Part shown: piece by piece, positions 14,950 to 21,974 of the stretch
Position numbering within the stretch: the stretch's first letter is position 1
Layout of the letters: every line of letters begins with the position of its first letter
Source of the DNA: a virus
DNA: 28,227 nucleotides
Reading direction: 5' to 3' (one strand)
Virus record (IMG/VR): IMGVR_UViG_3300042444_000762
Span: 1 to 28,227 of that record
Translations under genes and position numbers: made by a program
The notes under the pieces: generated by a model
The model's input: only the letters and a program-made list of their open reading frames with translations
Databases searched by the model: none
Told to the model about the DNA's origin: nothing

Positions 14950-15233
14950 CGCCGGAGGCAGGACAGCTGCGCAAACCGTGGTGTGGGGCCAGGGGCCAAG
15001 GAATGCGGGGGGCCGACCTCATCGATCACCAGGAAGGACGGGAGGGGCCGCGGGGCCAGGATCTCCGCACGGCGCATCTCTTCCAAATTGTCGACTCGGT
15101 CCAGATCCTGCCTCAGCAGGGCCATGGCCCGCATCGTGCCCATGCGGCGACCTGCAGTGAAAAAGGCCTGCCGTCTCAGTCGATGTTCAACGTACACCAG
15201 GAGGGGCAGAAGGGTGCGGGCTAGGTCGGTCAT
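14934..15233 (-). CDS. Hypothetical basic protein, 99 aa
   Basis: The first 60 residues form Leu/Arg-rich helices (LARTLLPLLVYVEHRLRRQA and MRAMALLRQDLDRVDNLEEM). The C-terminus is Pro/Arg-rich. No family is recognised. The start at 15233 overlaps the upstream stop as ATGA. It is the last gene of the leftward replication operon and overlaps the recombinase-like gene by 16 bases at the convergent junction. Confidence 0.6.
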   Translation of the reverse strand: MTDLARTLLPLLVYVEHRLRRQAFFTAGRRMGTMRAMALLRQDLDRVDNLEEMRRAEILAPRPLPSFLVIDEVGPPHSLAPGPTPRFAQLSCLRRQRSR

Positions 15234-15508
15234 GGCAATGGCAGTTCGTCGGCAAAGTAATCGCGTGAAGCTTGAGCACGTACACGAAACTTGCGCCGAT
15301 ATCTAGCGTCAGCGATCTTATCAGCAGGGCAAACTATTACAATTTCAGGCGTTTCCTCAAGCGTGTAATCACATTCACTCCTTTCAAAGTCGTGTGCCCA
15401 TTGCTTAGCTGCTTCTTCATGGTCGCTTGCCCGAAGCGTTTTGCCGTCGTCGGGTCCTTCATCGCCGTCATAAGCGTTCCAGACAATCCAATCGGAGAAG
15501 GGGCTCAT
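15230..15508 (-). CDS. Hypothetical protein, 92 aa
   Basis: Begins MSPFSDWIVWNAYDGDEGPD and continues with ASDHEEAAKQWAHDFERSEC, a pattern seen in small phage proteins whose residues after the first strand form an AA-x-x-WA helix. Predicted strands include EIVIVCPAD. The function is unknown. The ATG at 15508 overlaps the PolX stop as ATGA, which decides the start. The DNA is less GC-rich than the neighbouring terminase block. Confidence 0.65.
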   Translation of the reverse strand: MSPFSDWIVWNAYDGDEGPDDGKTLRASDHEEAAKQWAHDFERSECDYTLEETPEIVIVCPADKIADARYRRKFRVRAQASRDYFADELPLP

Positions 15509-16053
15509 GGCCGCACCTCGCGGTCTTCGGGCTCGACCCACTTCAGGCCGATTCGATCAAACAGCTCGCGCTCTGTGCGGCAAGGCACGACAGGGCCAAG
15601 GCTGTAGATGCCTTCCGTGTTGTTCACGCGACGCAGCAACCCACCTTCAGAGCGATAGCCGGCACGAACCCAAGCCGGTGCCAGCACGGTGCGGCTCCAT
15701 TCTGCCGAGCCGGTCCTGATCGCCAGCTGAAGGCCGTAGCCATCCGGGTGAGGCATGAACAGATCGAGTTTCATCCCTTGCCACGGCAAGACCCGCTGGG
15801 TGTAGCGGCAGGGCAGCTCGCCTTTCACCTTCTCCCACTGGTTCACCACGGTGGCGATGCCAGAGCAGAACAGGGGAGAGGCGTCGTAGGGCTTGGGGAT
15901 GCAGACGATCTCCAGGTCGCCGATGGTGGGCCGGCGGCGGCGAATGCTGCCGGCGATGTCGATGCGCTCGCAGTGGGGCTTCAGCAGCTCCAGCACCTTG
16001 GCGGCGACACCATCGGCGGTGGCCAGGGACAGGCGGGTGGTGGTGGTGCTCAT
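15505..16053 (-). CDS. Minimal family X DNA polymerase-like nucleotidyltransferase
   Basis: The 182-aa protein matches the PolX palm and thumb. The GS-RR nucleotidyltransferase motif is GSIRRRRPTIGDLEIV at about 35-50, with metal ligands D and E (DLE instead of the usual DxD). The third acid is in MKLDLFMPH. The thumb-like part has RTGSAEWSRTVL, AGYRSEGGL and the C-terminal ELFDRIGLKWVEPEDRE, which follows the typical PolX ending. Bacterial PolX is 320-570 aa with 8-kDa, fingers and often PHP domains; only about 15 residues precede the palm region helix here. It could fill short gaps or add nucleotides untemplated. The start is in the repeat at 16041-16079, and it is ATGA-coupled to the next gene. 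Confidence 0.85.
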   Translation of the reverse strand: MSTTTTRLSLATADGVAAKVLELLKPHCERIDIAGSIRRRRPTIGDLEIVCIPKPYDASPLFCSGIATVVNQWEKVKGELPCRYTQRVLPWQGMKLDLFMPHPDGYGLQLAIRTGSAEWSRTVLAPAWVRAGYRSEGGLLRRVNNTEGIYSLGPVVPCRTERELFDRIGLKWVEPEDREVRP

Positions 16054-16079
16054 CCCTTCACGTCCTCCAGCAGGTCGAG
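16041..16079. repeat. 39-bp direct repeat, copy 1
   Basis: Matches 16444-16482 at 38 of 39 bases (one C/T change at 16071/16474). On the minus strand this copy holds the last sense-like bases of a DLLEDVKG end, the stop and the MSTT start of the PolX gene. Upstream of PolX the DLLEDVKG frame is not continued, so this end is a remnant. Confidence 0.92.
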
Positions 16080-16192
16080 GCGGAGGGTGGGGGTCACGGG
16101 GTTAGTGCAAGTGGGCATTGGTGGCGGGGCGGTTTGGCTTGGAATGTTCTGAGCCGTTAGTTCCTAGACGGGAAAAGTAATCTTGCTTGTAT

Positions 16193-16456
16193 CTAATGTG
16201 CGACCTTATATACAATGTTTGGATCAAATACTTCTCTCATTGGAAAGGATTTAATTGTGCCATTCCAGCCGACAATGGCATTGCCATTTTCGTATCGAAA
16301 AAACTCGTACGTGTTTTCATCGCTGGCGTGCGCTGCTGTGTCGCCTGGAGACAGGAGACGCATTTCGGCAAGCACGATCTCAATAGCTGAATCAATAATC
16401 TGATCGTTGTTCATGTTCGTATCAAAGCGGTGTGGTTTAGGATTGGTGGTGCTCAT
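16193..16456 (-). CDS. Small AT-richer hypothetical protein, 87 aa
   Basis: Starts MSTTNPKPHRFDTNMNNDQI, rich in Asn/Asp/Ile, with a C-terminal beta-rich part (ENTYEFFRYENGNAIVGWNG). The family is not recognised. Its base composition is clearly more AT-rich than its neighbours, and it lies between two 39-bp direct repeats, so it looks like an acquired cassette. The ATG at 16456 overlaps the upstream stop as ATGA. About 135 bases without a gene separate it from PolX. Confidence 0.65.
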   Translation of the reverse strand: MSTTNPKPHRFDTNMNNDQIIDSAIEIVLAEMRLLSPGDTAAHASDENTYEFFRYENGNAIVGWNGTIKSFPMREVFDPNIVYKVAH

Positions 16457-16482
16457 CCCTTCACGTCCTCCAGTAGGTCGAG
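16444..16482. repeat. 39-bp direct repeat, copy 2
   Basis: 38 of 39 bases match 16041-16079. On the minus strand it encodes the real end (DLLEDVKG) of the 93-aa gene, its stop, and the MSTT start of the 87-aa gene. The two copies are offset by 403 bp in the same orientation. Confidence 0.92.
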
Positions 16483-16734
16483 CAGGAGCATGCGGCGGGT
16501 GTCAGAGGGCCGGGGGTATTGCTCCAGGCGATGTAGCAACAGGGCCATCACGCGACGGCGCTCCATCTGCTGGCCATCGGCCAGTGCCTTGCGGAGCAGG
16601 ACATCCCCGCTCACCTCGGCGGTGGCTGCTTCCAGCAGGTAGGCGACAGCTGCGTCCAGCTGCTCACGGGCCGCGGCCAACGGATTGGGCTGCTGCAGCC
16701 TCGGCCAGGCGACGATCCCCTCAGCCATCTCCAT
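16453..16734 (-). CDS. Helical hypothetical protein, 93 aa
   Basis: All-helical pattern: AAREQLDAAVAYLLEAATAE, then RKALADGQQMERRRVMALLL and TRRMLLLDLLEDVKG. No family is recognised. It is GC-rich like the phage background, in contrast to the genes on either side. It overlaps the upstream 256-aa gene by 14 bases and the downstream gene by ATGA, so it is translationally coupled within the replication operon. Confidence 0.65.
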   Translation of the reverse strand: MEMAEGIVAWPRLQQPNPLAAAREQLDAAVAYLLEAATAEVSGDVLLRKALADGQQMERRRVMALLLHRLEQYPRPSDTRRMLLLDLLEDVKG

Positions 16735-17491
16735 GGCCTCCTGTTGGGTCTGACGTGATGGCGCTGGGATCCTTAACGCTCGTCTGCGCCTTTCGCTGTT
16801 GTTCTATTCCCTCCGCTCGTAGCTGGATTAGGTGCCATGCCTGAATCGATTGTTCAGGAATGCCACTTTGCCGAGCCTCCTCCATGGCGGTTTCAATCGC
16901 CTGCAGCTTAATTTGGCGTTCCCACTCGTCATAATCGTTGCCAAGCAACTCCCTTAACTTATTGTATGCCACACCATTTTGGCGCTGTTTCTTCTTCCTG
17001 TCCATCCACATTTCGTCGCACAACTCCTTTTCACTTCTTGCCGGCAGTTTGCTCGCCTTTACATTTCGGAGCTGCACACTGGCATGCGGATTCTTCCTGT
17101 TGTATTCCGAGACCATTAGCTTTGCCTCGTAGCAGAACCTGCCGATTCTGGCCAAGAGACTTCTTTGCCTGTGGATCCGGCATCGCAGCTCAGTAATGCC
17201 CGCAACCATTAAGGAAGATTTGCCTTCAATCTCCGCTTTTAGCTCGGTTAGCTTACTCTGAGCAACTACCTGAGCGTTGGCTAGATCATTGTAGAACTGT
17301 CGCAACGTCAGGATGTCCATCTGCTGGACATCAAGCAAGAATACGACCTTGTCCCAGCGATCCCAGTACATCCATGCCTGTGTGCGCTGCTTTCCCTCAG
17401 TAGTCAATTGCTCAGCGCTTACCTCCTTGTCCCTTGTCCATGTCTGTACTGTGTTTATTTTGTTTATGTTGTTGGTGTCGATGTTTTTCAT
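16721..17491 (-). CDS. AT-richer hypothetical protein, 256 aa
   Basis: The protein is mostly alpha-helical with long charged helices (NAQVVAQSKLTELKAEIEGK, EWERQIKLQAIETAMEEARQ) and a basic stretch (DRKKKQRQNG). The family is unknown. Start at ATG 17491, which gives a TGATG overlap with the preceding stop; the frame remains open 180 bases upstream only as a shadow of that gene. Composition and codon choice (Asn, Lys, Ile rich; MKNIDTNNINKINTVQTWTR) differ sharply from the GC-rich flanks, pointing to recent acquisition. It might be a DNA-binding or coiled-coil structural factor of replication; no motif proves it. Confidence 0.7.
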   Translation of the reverse strand: MKNIDTNNINKINTVQTWTRDKEVSAEQLTTEGKQRTQAWMYWDRWDKVVFLLDVQQMDILTLRQFYNDLANAQVVAQSKLTELKAEIEGKSSLMVAGITELRCRIHRQRSLLARIGRFCYEAKLMVSEYNRKNPHASVQLRNVKASKLPARSEKELCDEMWMDRKKKQRQNGVAYNKLRELLGNDYDEWERQIKLQAIETAMEEARQSGIPEQSIQAWHLIQLRAEGIEQQRKAQTSVKDPSAITSDPTGGHGDG

Positions 17492-17709
17492 CACGTTGGC
17501 CCCATCGAAGTGCTGGCCAGGGAAGGTGGGCCACCATGGCCAGGCCGCTCCCGGGTCACTCGCCAGCCCGGCATGGGCGTGGGCTGGAAGCCAACCCCCT
17601 CCACGGTGATCAGCGCTGTTGGCGATCCGATCAGGGGCAGATCGCTCTCCCGCATGCTCATCCGCTTCCACTCAGCCTGGCCCACAAACCAGACCCACAC
17701 CTGCACCAT
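17491..17709 (-). CDS. Small hypothetical protein, 72 aa
   Basis: Begins MVQVWVWFVGQAEWKRMSMR and has a beta-rich middle (SPTALITVEGVGFQPTPMPG) and a Pro/Gly-rich tail. No family is recognised. The ATG at 17709 lies 23 bases after the upstream stop. The TGATG overlap with the 256-aa gene supports this frame. Confidence 0.55.
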   Translation of the reverse strand: MVQVWVWFVGQAEWKRMSMRESDLPLIGSPTALITVEGVGFQPTPMPGWRVTRERPGHGGPPSLASTSMGPT

Positions 17710-17732
17710 GGGCGGCCGCGACTTCGTGGGGC

Positions 17733-18410
17733 TCAAAACCGCACCTCCCAGTTCATGGTTCTGGCCATGAATCGGTAGGCGTCGATCGCATCGATCCAGC
17801 AAGCCAGGGCCTTGTCCACGTCGATCATTTCCACCGTGGTGCGCTCAGAACTACAGAACAAGACGAACGCACGCCGCGGCCACCAGGAGAAGCTGTCGCC
17901 CAGCAGGGCGATCGCCGCTCCAACTTCGGCGGCAACTCGGATCGGGTCGAGCTGATCGCTGGCAGCGCTCTGACAAAGACCAATTCCGATGTCCCCGCCA
18001 TCGGAGAAGCGGACCAGCAGCTCTGCTGTGGTGGCTATAGGCAGGCGGCGGTGACGCACATGAACCGGTGCTGCCAGCACTTCGAGTCTGGCCCAGAAGG
18101 GATGGCCGATCAGCGGGGCGATGGTGCTGAGCTGATCGGTGAACGGCGCCACAGCGGGCGACCAGGGCCCTGCTGCGCTCACATCCGGGTTGTGGAGACT
18201 GTTGGCATAGGCAACGCAGGCGCGCAGCACCACCGGGTTGCGGGCCAGCTGCAGGGCACGATGGGGATAGACCCGGTCGAGGATGCCACTGGCGGAGAAC
18301 AGCTCCTCACCGCTGGGGGTGATGTAGCCACCGGCCGCGGCCGGTTGAACGGGCTGGTCCTGTGCTGGTATCCAGGTGGTGGGTTTAGGTCGGAACAGGG
18401 TGCTCACCAT
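17733..18410 (-). CDS. Hypothetical protein, 225 aa, perhaps degenerate PD-(D/E)XK fold
   Basis: The sequence begins MVSTLFRPKPTTWIP and has a helical middle (ALQLARNPVVLRACVAYANS). The C-terminal half has alternating strands and helices: TAELLVRFSDGGDIGIGLCQ, VAAEVGAAIALLGDSF, RAFVLFCSSERTTVEMIDVD, KALACWIDAIDAYRFM. That order resembles phage RecB-like exonucleases (strand, DxK strand, QLAAY-type helix, then a substrate strand). The expected D...E-x-K residues are absent, so nuclease activity is doubtful. The start at 18410 is chosen because the upstream 51-aa gene ends 7 bases inside it; the longer open frame to 18851 is a shadow. Confidence 0.6.
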   Translation of the reverse strand: MVSTLFRPKPTTWIPAQDQPVQPAAAGGYITPSGEELFSASGILDRVYPHRALQLARNPVVLRACVAYANSLHNPDVSAAGPWSPAVAPFTDQLSTIAPLIGHPFWARLEVLAAPVHVRHRRLPIATTAELLVRFSDGGDIGIGLCQSAASDQLDPIRVAAEVGAAIALLGDSFSWWPRRAFVLFCSSERTTVEMIDVDKALACWIDAIDAYRFMARTMNWEVRF

Positions 18411-18559
18411 GACGTTCTCTGCCTCCAGCAACCATGAAGAGGCACGGCGACGATGGGGCGGTTGGGGCATTGCCAGCGGATCTCCCACCCAAAGGGGAGC
18501 GGCTTGCGCCAACGGGCGCCGCTGGGGTGCACCTCTTGGGTTCGGCAGAAAATAAGCAT
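18404..18559 (-). CDS. Small hypothetical protein, 51 aa
   Basis: Starts MLIFCRTQEVHPSGARWRKP and continues with FGWEIRWQCPNRPIVAVPLH, ending WRQRTSW. The mix of Trp, Arg and Cys and the 7-base overlap with the next start suggest a real coupled gene filling the gap between two larger ones. No family is recognised. Confidence 0.5.
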   Translation of the reverse strand: MLIFCRTQEVHPSGARWRKPLPFGWEIRWQCPNRPIVAVPLHGCWRQRTSW

Positions 18560-18579
18560 GGGGGTGGGGAGCGAGGGTG

Positions 18580-18918
18580 TTACCAGTTCTCGGTGGGCTC
18601 TGGAAGGCCAACCGGTGGCGCGGGGGGCTGCCAGGGGGCCCGAGAAGCCGTGGCCAGCTTTGCCTGGAGCTTCTCCAGGGAAGCCTGATCTTCAGGGCTG
18701 GACAGCCAGACCATGGCCGCGGCCGTGCGCCAGGTGTGGCGGGTGGTGCCCACCTTCCAGTCGTCGTAGACGTGGAAGCGGTGACCACCGGCAAAGAAGT
18801 AGCGGCCCAGGTGCCGCTCGACCGTGACGGGATAGGCGGCAGTGGAGCCAAGCTCGAGGCACAGGAGCACGGCGCCGATATCTGGCAGCGGGCGGGCGGG
18901 GGCGATGTGAGTGGCCAT
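18580..18918 (-). CDS. Hypothetical protein, 112 aa
   Basis: A strand-rich central part (AYPVTVERHLGRYFFAGGHR followed by FHVYDDWKVGTTRHTWRTAA) is followed by a helix (PEDQASLEKLQAKLATA) and a Pro-rich tail. No family is recognised. Its ATG overlaps the stop of the 160-aa zinc-ribbon gene (TGATG at 18918), so it belongs to the replication operon. Confidence 0.65.
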   Translation of the reverse strand: MATHIAPARPLPDIGAVLLCLELGSTAAYPVTVERHLGRYFFAGGHRFHVYDDWKVGTTRHTWRTAAAMVWLSSPEDQASLEKLQAKLATASRAPWQPPAPPVGLPEPTENW

Positions 18919-19400
18919 CAGAGGCTCCCGGGCATGGAGGTCAACAGGCCGGCGGCCGCGGCCTGGGTGTTGGCCTTCTGCCGGCGGGCCTGCTCAGCGT
19001 TGGCCTGAACGCCAGCGAGGGCGCGCTGGCGGCGCTGGCGGTGGATGGCCTCGATGGCCTGCTGATCCAGCTCACGGCCCACCATGCGCGGACCGGCATC
19101 GGTCTCGAGACGGCGAATGCCGGCGGAATCGCGAAACCCGCCGCGGCCTTCCCTGGGGTAGGCGGCATTGCAGCAGCAGATGATCGCCGGATGAAGCCCG
19201 CCACAGACCTCCCCGGAAGGGAGGACGTCGTAGTTGGAGATGAACTCGTTGATCGCCCGGTCGTGGTTGCCGACGATGCCGGTGTCCGAGCAGGCGAAAC
19301 AGGCAAAGCCTGGGAGCACGAAAGCGGGGCCGGCGGCAGGGCGGCGCTTGTGCGGCGCTAGCGGCTCAGGTGCTGGAGCTGAGGGGAGCGTGAGCGTCAT
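18918..19400 (-). CDS. Cys-rich putative zinc-binding protein, 160 aa
   Basis: A zinc-ribbon-like N-terminal half holds CFACSDTGIVGNHDRAINEF, then a second Cys group with VCGG and IICCCNAAYPREGRGGFRDS, giving at least two C-x2-C-like sites. The C-terminus is a long helix rich in Ala, Gln and Arg (AIEAIHRQRRQRALAGVQAN). Similar C-x2-C-x-DTG proteins occur beside replication initiators in cyanobacterial phages and plasmids to my knowledge, but I cannot name the family. It overlaps the upstream replication gene by ATGA. It probably binds DNA or a helicase or primase partner. Confidence 0.7.
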   Translation of the reverse strand: MTLTLPSAPAPEPLAPHKRRPAAGPAFVLPGFACFACSDTGIVGNHDRAINEFISNYDVLPSGEVCGGLHPAIICCCNAAYPREGRGGFRDSAGIRRLETDAGPRMVGRELDQQAIEAIHRQRRQRALAGVQANAEQARRQKANTQAAAAGLLTSMPGSL

Positions 19401-20680
19401 TGGCCTGTGATGTGACGGTGGTAGGCGAATGGGTCAGGGGCGCCGGTTTCTGGATCGATCGGAGCCTCAAATGCGGCGGCGGCGGCGGGCTGGTTCTGCT
19501 GCAGGTAGGCGGCGAAACGGCGCTCCTTCAGCCAGCGAGCGATGTCAGGCAGGGATGGGGCAAAACCCGTGGAGGCGTGCTGCTGGTCCTGAGCGCGGAT
19601 TTCAGCAGCCAAGGCCCCTACCAGCTGCTCGGCGGTGTGGCCCTCAGCCAGCACGGCGGAAAACTCTCTCTGGGCAGCGGGCAGAGATTGACAAGGGACC
19701 CGACGGGGCGCCGCCAGGTAGGCGCTGCGAAGGGTGTCGAAGGCCTCAGCGGCTGCAGGGCCGGCGCGCAGCTGCTCGCAGCGACGGCGGTAGCCGGTGG
19801 CAAGACTTTTGCAACCGCTGGCCGCGGCGTGTTCGAGGAACGGCCGGAGGACCCCCAGAGCATCGGCGTGCTGGATGGCCTGGATGTCGCCAGCGTTGAG
19901 CTCGTTGGCCGCGGCGGGGTGCTTGCTGCGGCGCCTGAGCCACCACTCGCGCAGCAGTTGGCGGTATGGGCGGGCGCAGTCGGGAAGGGCTGAAGCGGTT
20001 GCTGGGGGCTGGGTTGCCGGTTGGGCATGGCGCTGGGGAGCGTCGTTGTGAGCTGAGAATATCACGATCTCGACCGCTGTCGCGACGGGCTCGGCCGTCG
20101 TGACCGTTGACGCCGCGGCATCGATTTTTTCGACGCGTTGGTGGATATATGTACTGGAGTAATCAATTAACCCTTCTTGGATTTCTTGTTCTTCGTTTAG
20201 AGGTTTATTGATTGGGTCCCCCCCAGGGGGAGTCCCCTCTGGGGGGAGGGGTCCCCTTCCGGGGGAGTCCCCCCTGGGGGGAGTGGGGGGCCCCTGGGGG
20301 GGACCCCCCTCTGGGGGGAGGGGGTGTGCTGACTTGCGCTGCACTGCAATGGGTTTCGCGGTTCGCTTTTTGCGGCCTGTTGCCATACGGATCCGGTATC
20401 GGTTTGTCCCGTTGGGTCCTTTGCCCGATTTGATGATCCAACCCTCACTAAGAAGGGTCGAAAGTGCCGTTCTGATGTCCCGTTCCTTCATGCCGCACTC
20501 CAGGGCAAGCCGAGGGACGGAAGGGAATCCGTCATCTGCTTGGCCGGCGTAAAACCAGAGCCAGGCATAGACGAATACCAACCTCCTGCGCCCTATCTGT
20601 GCACAGCTGCTCAGCAATTCGAGCGGAATCTGTGCAAACAGAGGGCGGTGCAACTCACCGCTGAAATCTTTGGTTGGCAT
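19397..20680 (-). CDS. Winged-helix replication-type protein with Pro/Gly linker
   Basis: The 427-aa protein starts MPTKDFSGELHRPLFAQIPL. It carries a winged-helix domain at about 15-100 (RRRLVFVYAWLWFYAGQADD, VPRLALECGMKERDIRTALS, TLLSEGWIIKSGKGPNGTNR), as in phage replication initiators of the O/DnaD type. A Pro/Gly linker at about 120-155 is encoded by the palindromic array at 20216-20325. A central low-complexity part follows, then a C-terminal helical domain (REWWLRRRSKHPAAANELNA, YRRRCEQLRAGPAAAEAFDT). It heads the leftward operon next to the large divergent spacer, as expected for an early replication initiator. Start 20680 is chosen because residues before it look unconserved. Confidence 0.75.
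   Translation of the reverse strand: MPTKDFSGELHRPLFAQIPLELLSSCAQIGRRRLVFVYAWLWFYAGQADDGFPSVPRLALECGMKERDIRTALSTLLSEGWIIKSGKGPNGTNRYRIRMATGRKKRTAKPIAVQRKSAHPLPPEGGPPQGPPTPPRGDSPGRGPLPPEGTPPGGDPINKPLNEEQEIQEGLIDYSSTYIHQRVEKIDAAASTVTTAEPVATAVEIVIFSAHNDAPQRHAQPATQPPATASALPDCARPYRQLLREWWLRRRSKHPAAANELNAGDIQAIQHADALGVLRPFLEHAAASGCKSLATGYRRRCEQLRAGPAAAEAFDTLRSAYLAAPRRVPCQSLPAAQREFSAVLAEGHTAEQLVGALAAEIRAQDQQHASTGFAPSLPDIARWLKERRFAAYLQQNQPAAAAAFEAPIDPETGAPDPFAYHRHITGQ
20216..20325. repeat. Tandem array of about six imperfect GC palindromes
   Basis: About six units of roughly 17-20 bp, each a C-run facing a G-run across 1-4 bases (such as TCCCCTCTGGGGGGA), stand head to tail. They lie inside the replication gene and encode alternating Pro and Gly residues. 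Each unit can form a stable hairpin in single-stranded DNA or RNA, and G-runs of 4-7 could form quadruplexes on both strands. Confidence 0.9.
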
Positions 20681-21059
20681 GTCAGGATCTGAGGTGGATG
20701 GTTCCACTCCCTGGAGCCTGCGGATCGCGGCTGTTGCAGTAGGATTGCCCTGTTGCGGCCATTGGTCCTGCTGGGGAGCGTGCCCGGTGGTCGCAGCCCG
20801 CAAGGGCAACATTGGCTCCGCCTCGGCGGGGCCTTTGTTGTTTGCGGGAAACCGACCAACAGATCTGGACCGTAGCGGATTCGAGATGGTATGGACCAGT
20901 GCTGTCTCAAATCTGCTGCCGCACAGTTCCCTCGCATCTGCTGCATGGCGCTATGTGGTTGTTGCGAGTGCGCTTCGTAGGGTGGCGGCGTGATTTCGCC
21001 TAGCACTTATGTTCGGCTCCAGATGGACCCGATCCCGGCCCTCACGCCTCAGAGCACCC
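20681..21059. promoter_or_regulatory. Divergent intergenic region between early operons
   Basis: This 379-base spacer separates the leftward replication operon from the rightward recombination module, so it should hold their early promoters and perhaps operators. I see no strong -35/-10 pair. It contains a hairpin with a T-rich tail (20814-20844) and a repeated ATCTGCTGC at 20911-20919 and 20935-20943, 24 bases apart, which could be operator half-sites. Open frames here are not credible as genes. Confidence 0.5.
20814..20844 (+). terminator. Possible Rho-independent terminator
   Basis: GGCTCCGCC (20814-20822) pairs with GGCGGGGCC (20825-20833) with one G-T pair, followed by TTTGTTGTTT. The tight 2-base loop would open to 4 or more. 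The orientation suits rightward transcripts entering from the left. It may insulate the recombination module. Confidence 0.35.
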
Positions 21060-21974
21060 ATGGATCAGCAGCAGCAAATGTCGAGGCCGCCAGGGTCAGA
21101 GCCTGTTGCTCGAGACCACTGGCTGATCACTGAGCAGTGCGGCCGTGAGGTCTTGCGCTCGTTGATCGAGCAGTGGCTGGACCACAACGGCTGGAGCCTG
21201 GCGGTCACCTCACGGCTTGCTGAGCTGGCCCTGCTGGCGCGATCCTCGGAACCGATCCTGGAGTGGGTCGCTGGCATGCCTCTGCAAGCCGGCCAATGGG
21301 TCAACCACCGCGGCCATGTCTGGGAGGCGATCGGAACGCCAGCCTCTGAGCCCGCAGATGATGTCCCCGGTTGGCGGGAGATCAGCCTGACCAGCCGCCT
21401 GCATTCCAGTGGCCTCAACCTGTTCCTGCGGCGCAAAAGCCGCAGTCTGGCCAGCACCTTCTTCTTGGAGCTTGGGCGGCTAAACGAATGGGTTGCGGCC
21501 GTGCAGGCTGGCAAGCAAGCGGCACCGACAGATCAGCGGCTCCGGGACTGCGTCGCCAGCGCGCACGTGCTGCGCGATGAGCAGGGCGTTTTTGGGCCCG
21601 AGGAGCTGCTGTCCATTGCGCTCGGTCGCCTCACCCCAGAGCCGCTCGTCAAAAAGCAGGCCGCAGCAGAGCAGCAGAGGCCTCCAGAGTGCATCTCAGG
21701 TCGCACTCTGCGCCAGGCCGCCAGCGCCGCTGGCCTGGACATCGTTGATGACTGGGCCCAGATCGTCGGGCTCTACCCAGGCAAGGAGCCCGAGCGGCAG
21801 GAGTTTCTCCGGCTGGTGCTGCTTGGCACGGAAACCTGGGGGCCTGAGCAGGGTGAGGGTGAGCAGCTCGCCACCCAGGTGCTGCTGCAGCGCCTAGGAG
21901 ATCGAAAGACGCAGCAGCCTGCAAAGGCCTCAGCCAAGCCGCAGGGGCCAGAAACGGCGATCAGTGTCGACTGA
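21060..21974 (+). CDS. Hypothetical protein, 304 aa
   Basis: Largely helical, GC-rich in codon use. The N-terminal part (VLRSLIEQWLDHNGWSLAVT, RLAELALLARSSEPILEWVA) and a segment with HRGHVWEAIGTPA are followed by a basic helix (SGLNLFLRRKSRSLASTFFL) and a C-terminal region with ECISGRTLRQAASAAGLDIV. No catalytic motif or membrane segment is seen. It is not a recognised family. ATG 21060 is preferred to 21009 because residues upstream are Arg/Pro-biased. It is the first gene of the rightward early module, so a role in replication or regulation is plausible. Confidence 0.7.
   Translation: MDQQQQMSRPPGSEPVARDHWLITEQCGREVLRSLIEQWLDHNGWSLAVTSRLAELALLARSSEPILEWVAGMPLQAGQWVNHRGHVWEAIGTPASEPADDVPGWREISLTSRLHSSGLNLFLRRKSRSLASTFFLELGRLNEWVAAVQAGKQAAPTDQRLRDCVASAHVLRDEQGVFGPEELLSIALGRLTPEPLVKKQAAAEQQRPPECISGRTLRQAASAAGLDIVDDWAQIVGLYPGKEPERQEFLRLVLLGTETWGPEQGEGEQLATQVLLQRLGDRKTQQPAKASAKPQGPETAISVD

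Noticed and set aside
17619-18437. 272-aa rightward open frame
   Set aside because: Opposite several coupled leftward genes; no recognisable domain.
18411-18851. 147-residue N-terminal extension of the 225-aa gene
   Set aside because: Pro/Arg/Ser-rich and overlapping two better-supported genes in other frames; the coupled start at 18410 is preferred.
20216-20325. CRISPR-like or intergenic REP array
   Set aside because: The units are contiguous, vary in length, have no spacers, and lie within an open reading frame.
20611-21006. 131-aa leftward frame in the divergent spacer
   Set aside because: Residue composition is random and it overlaps the start of the replication gene.
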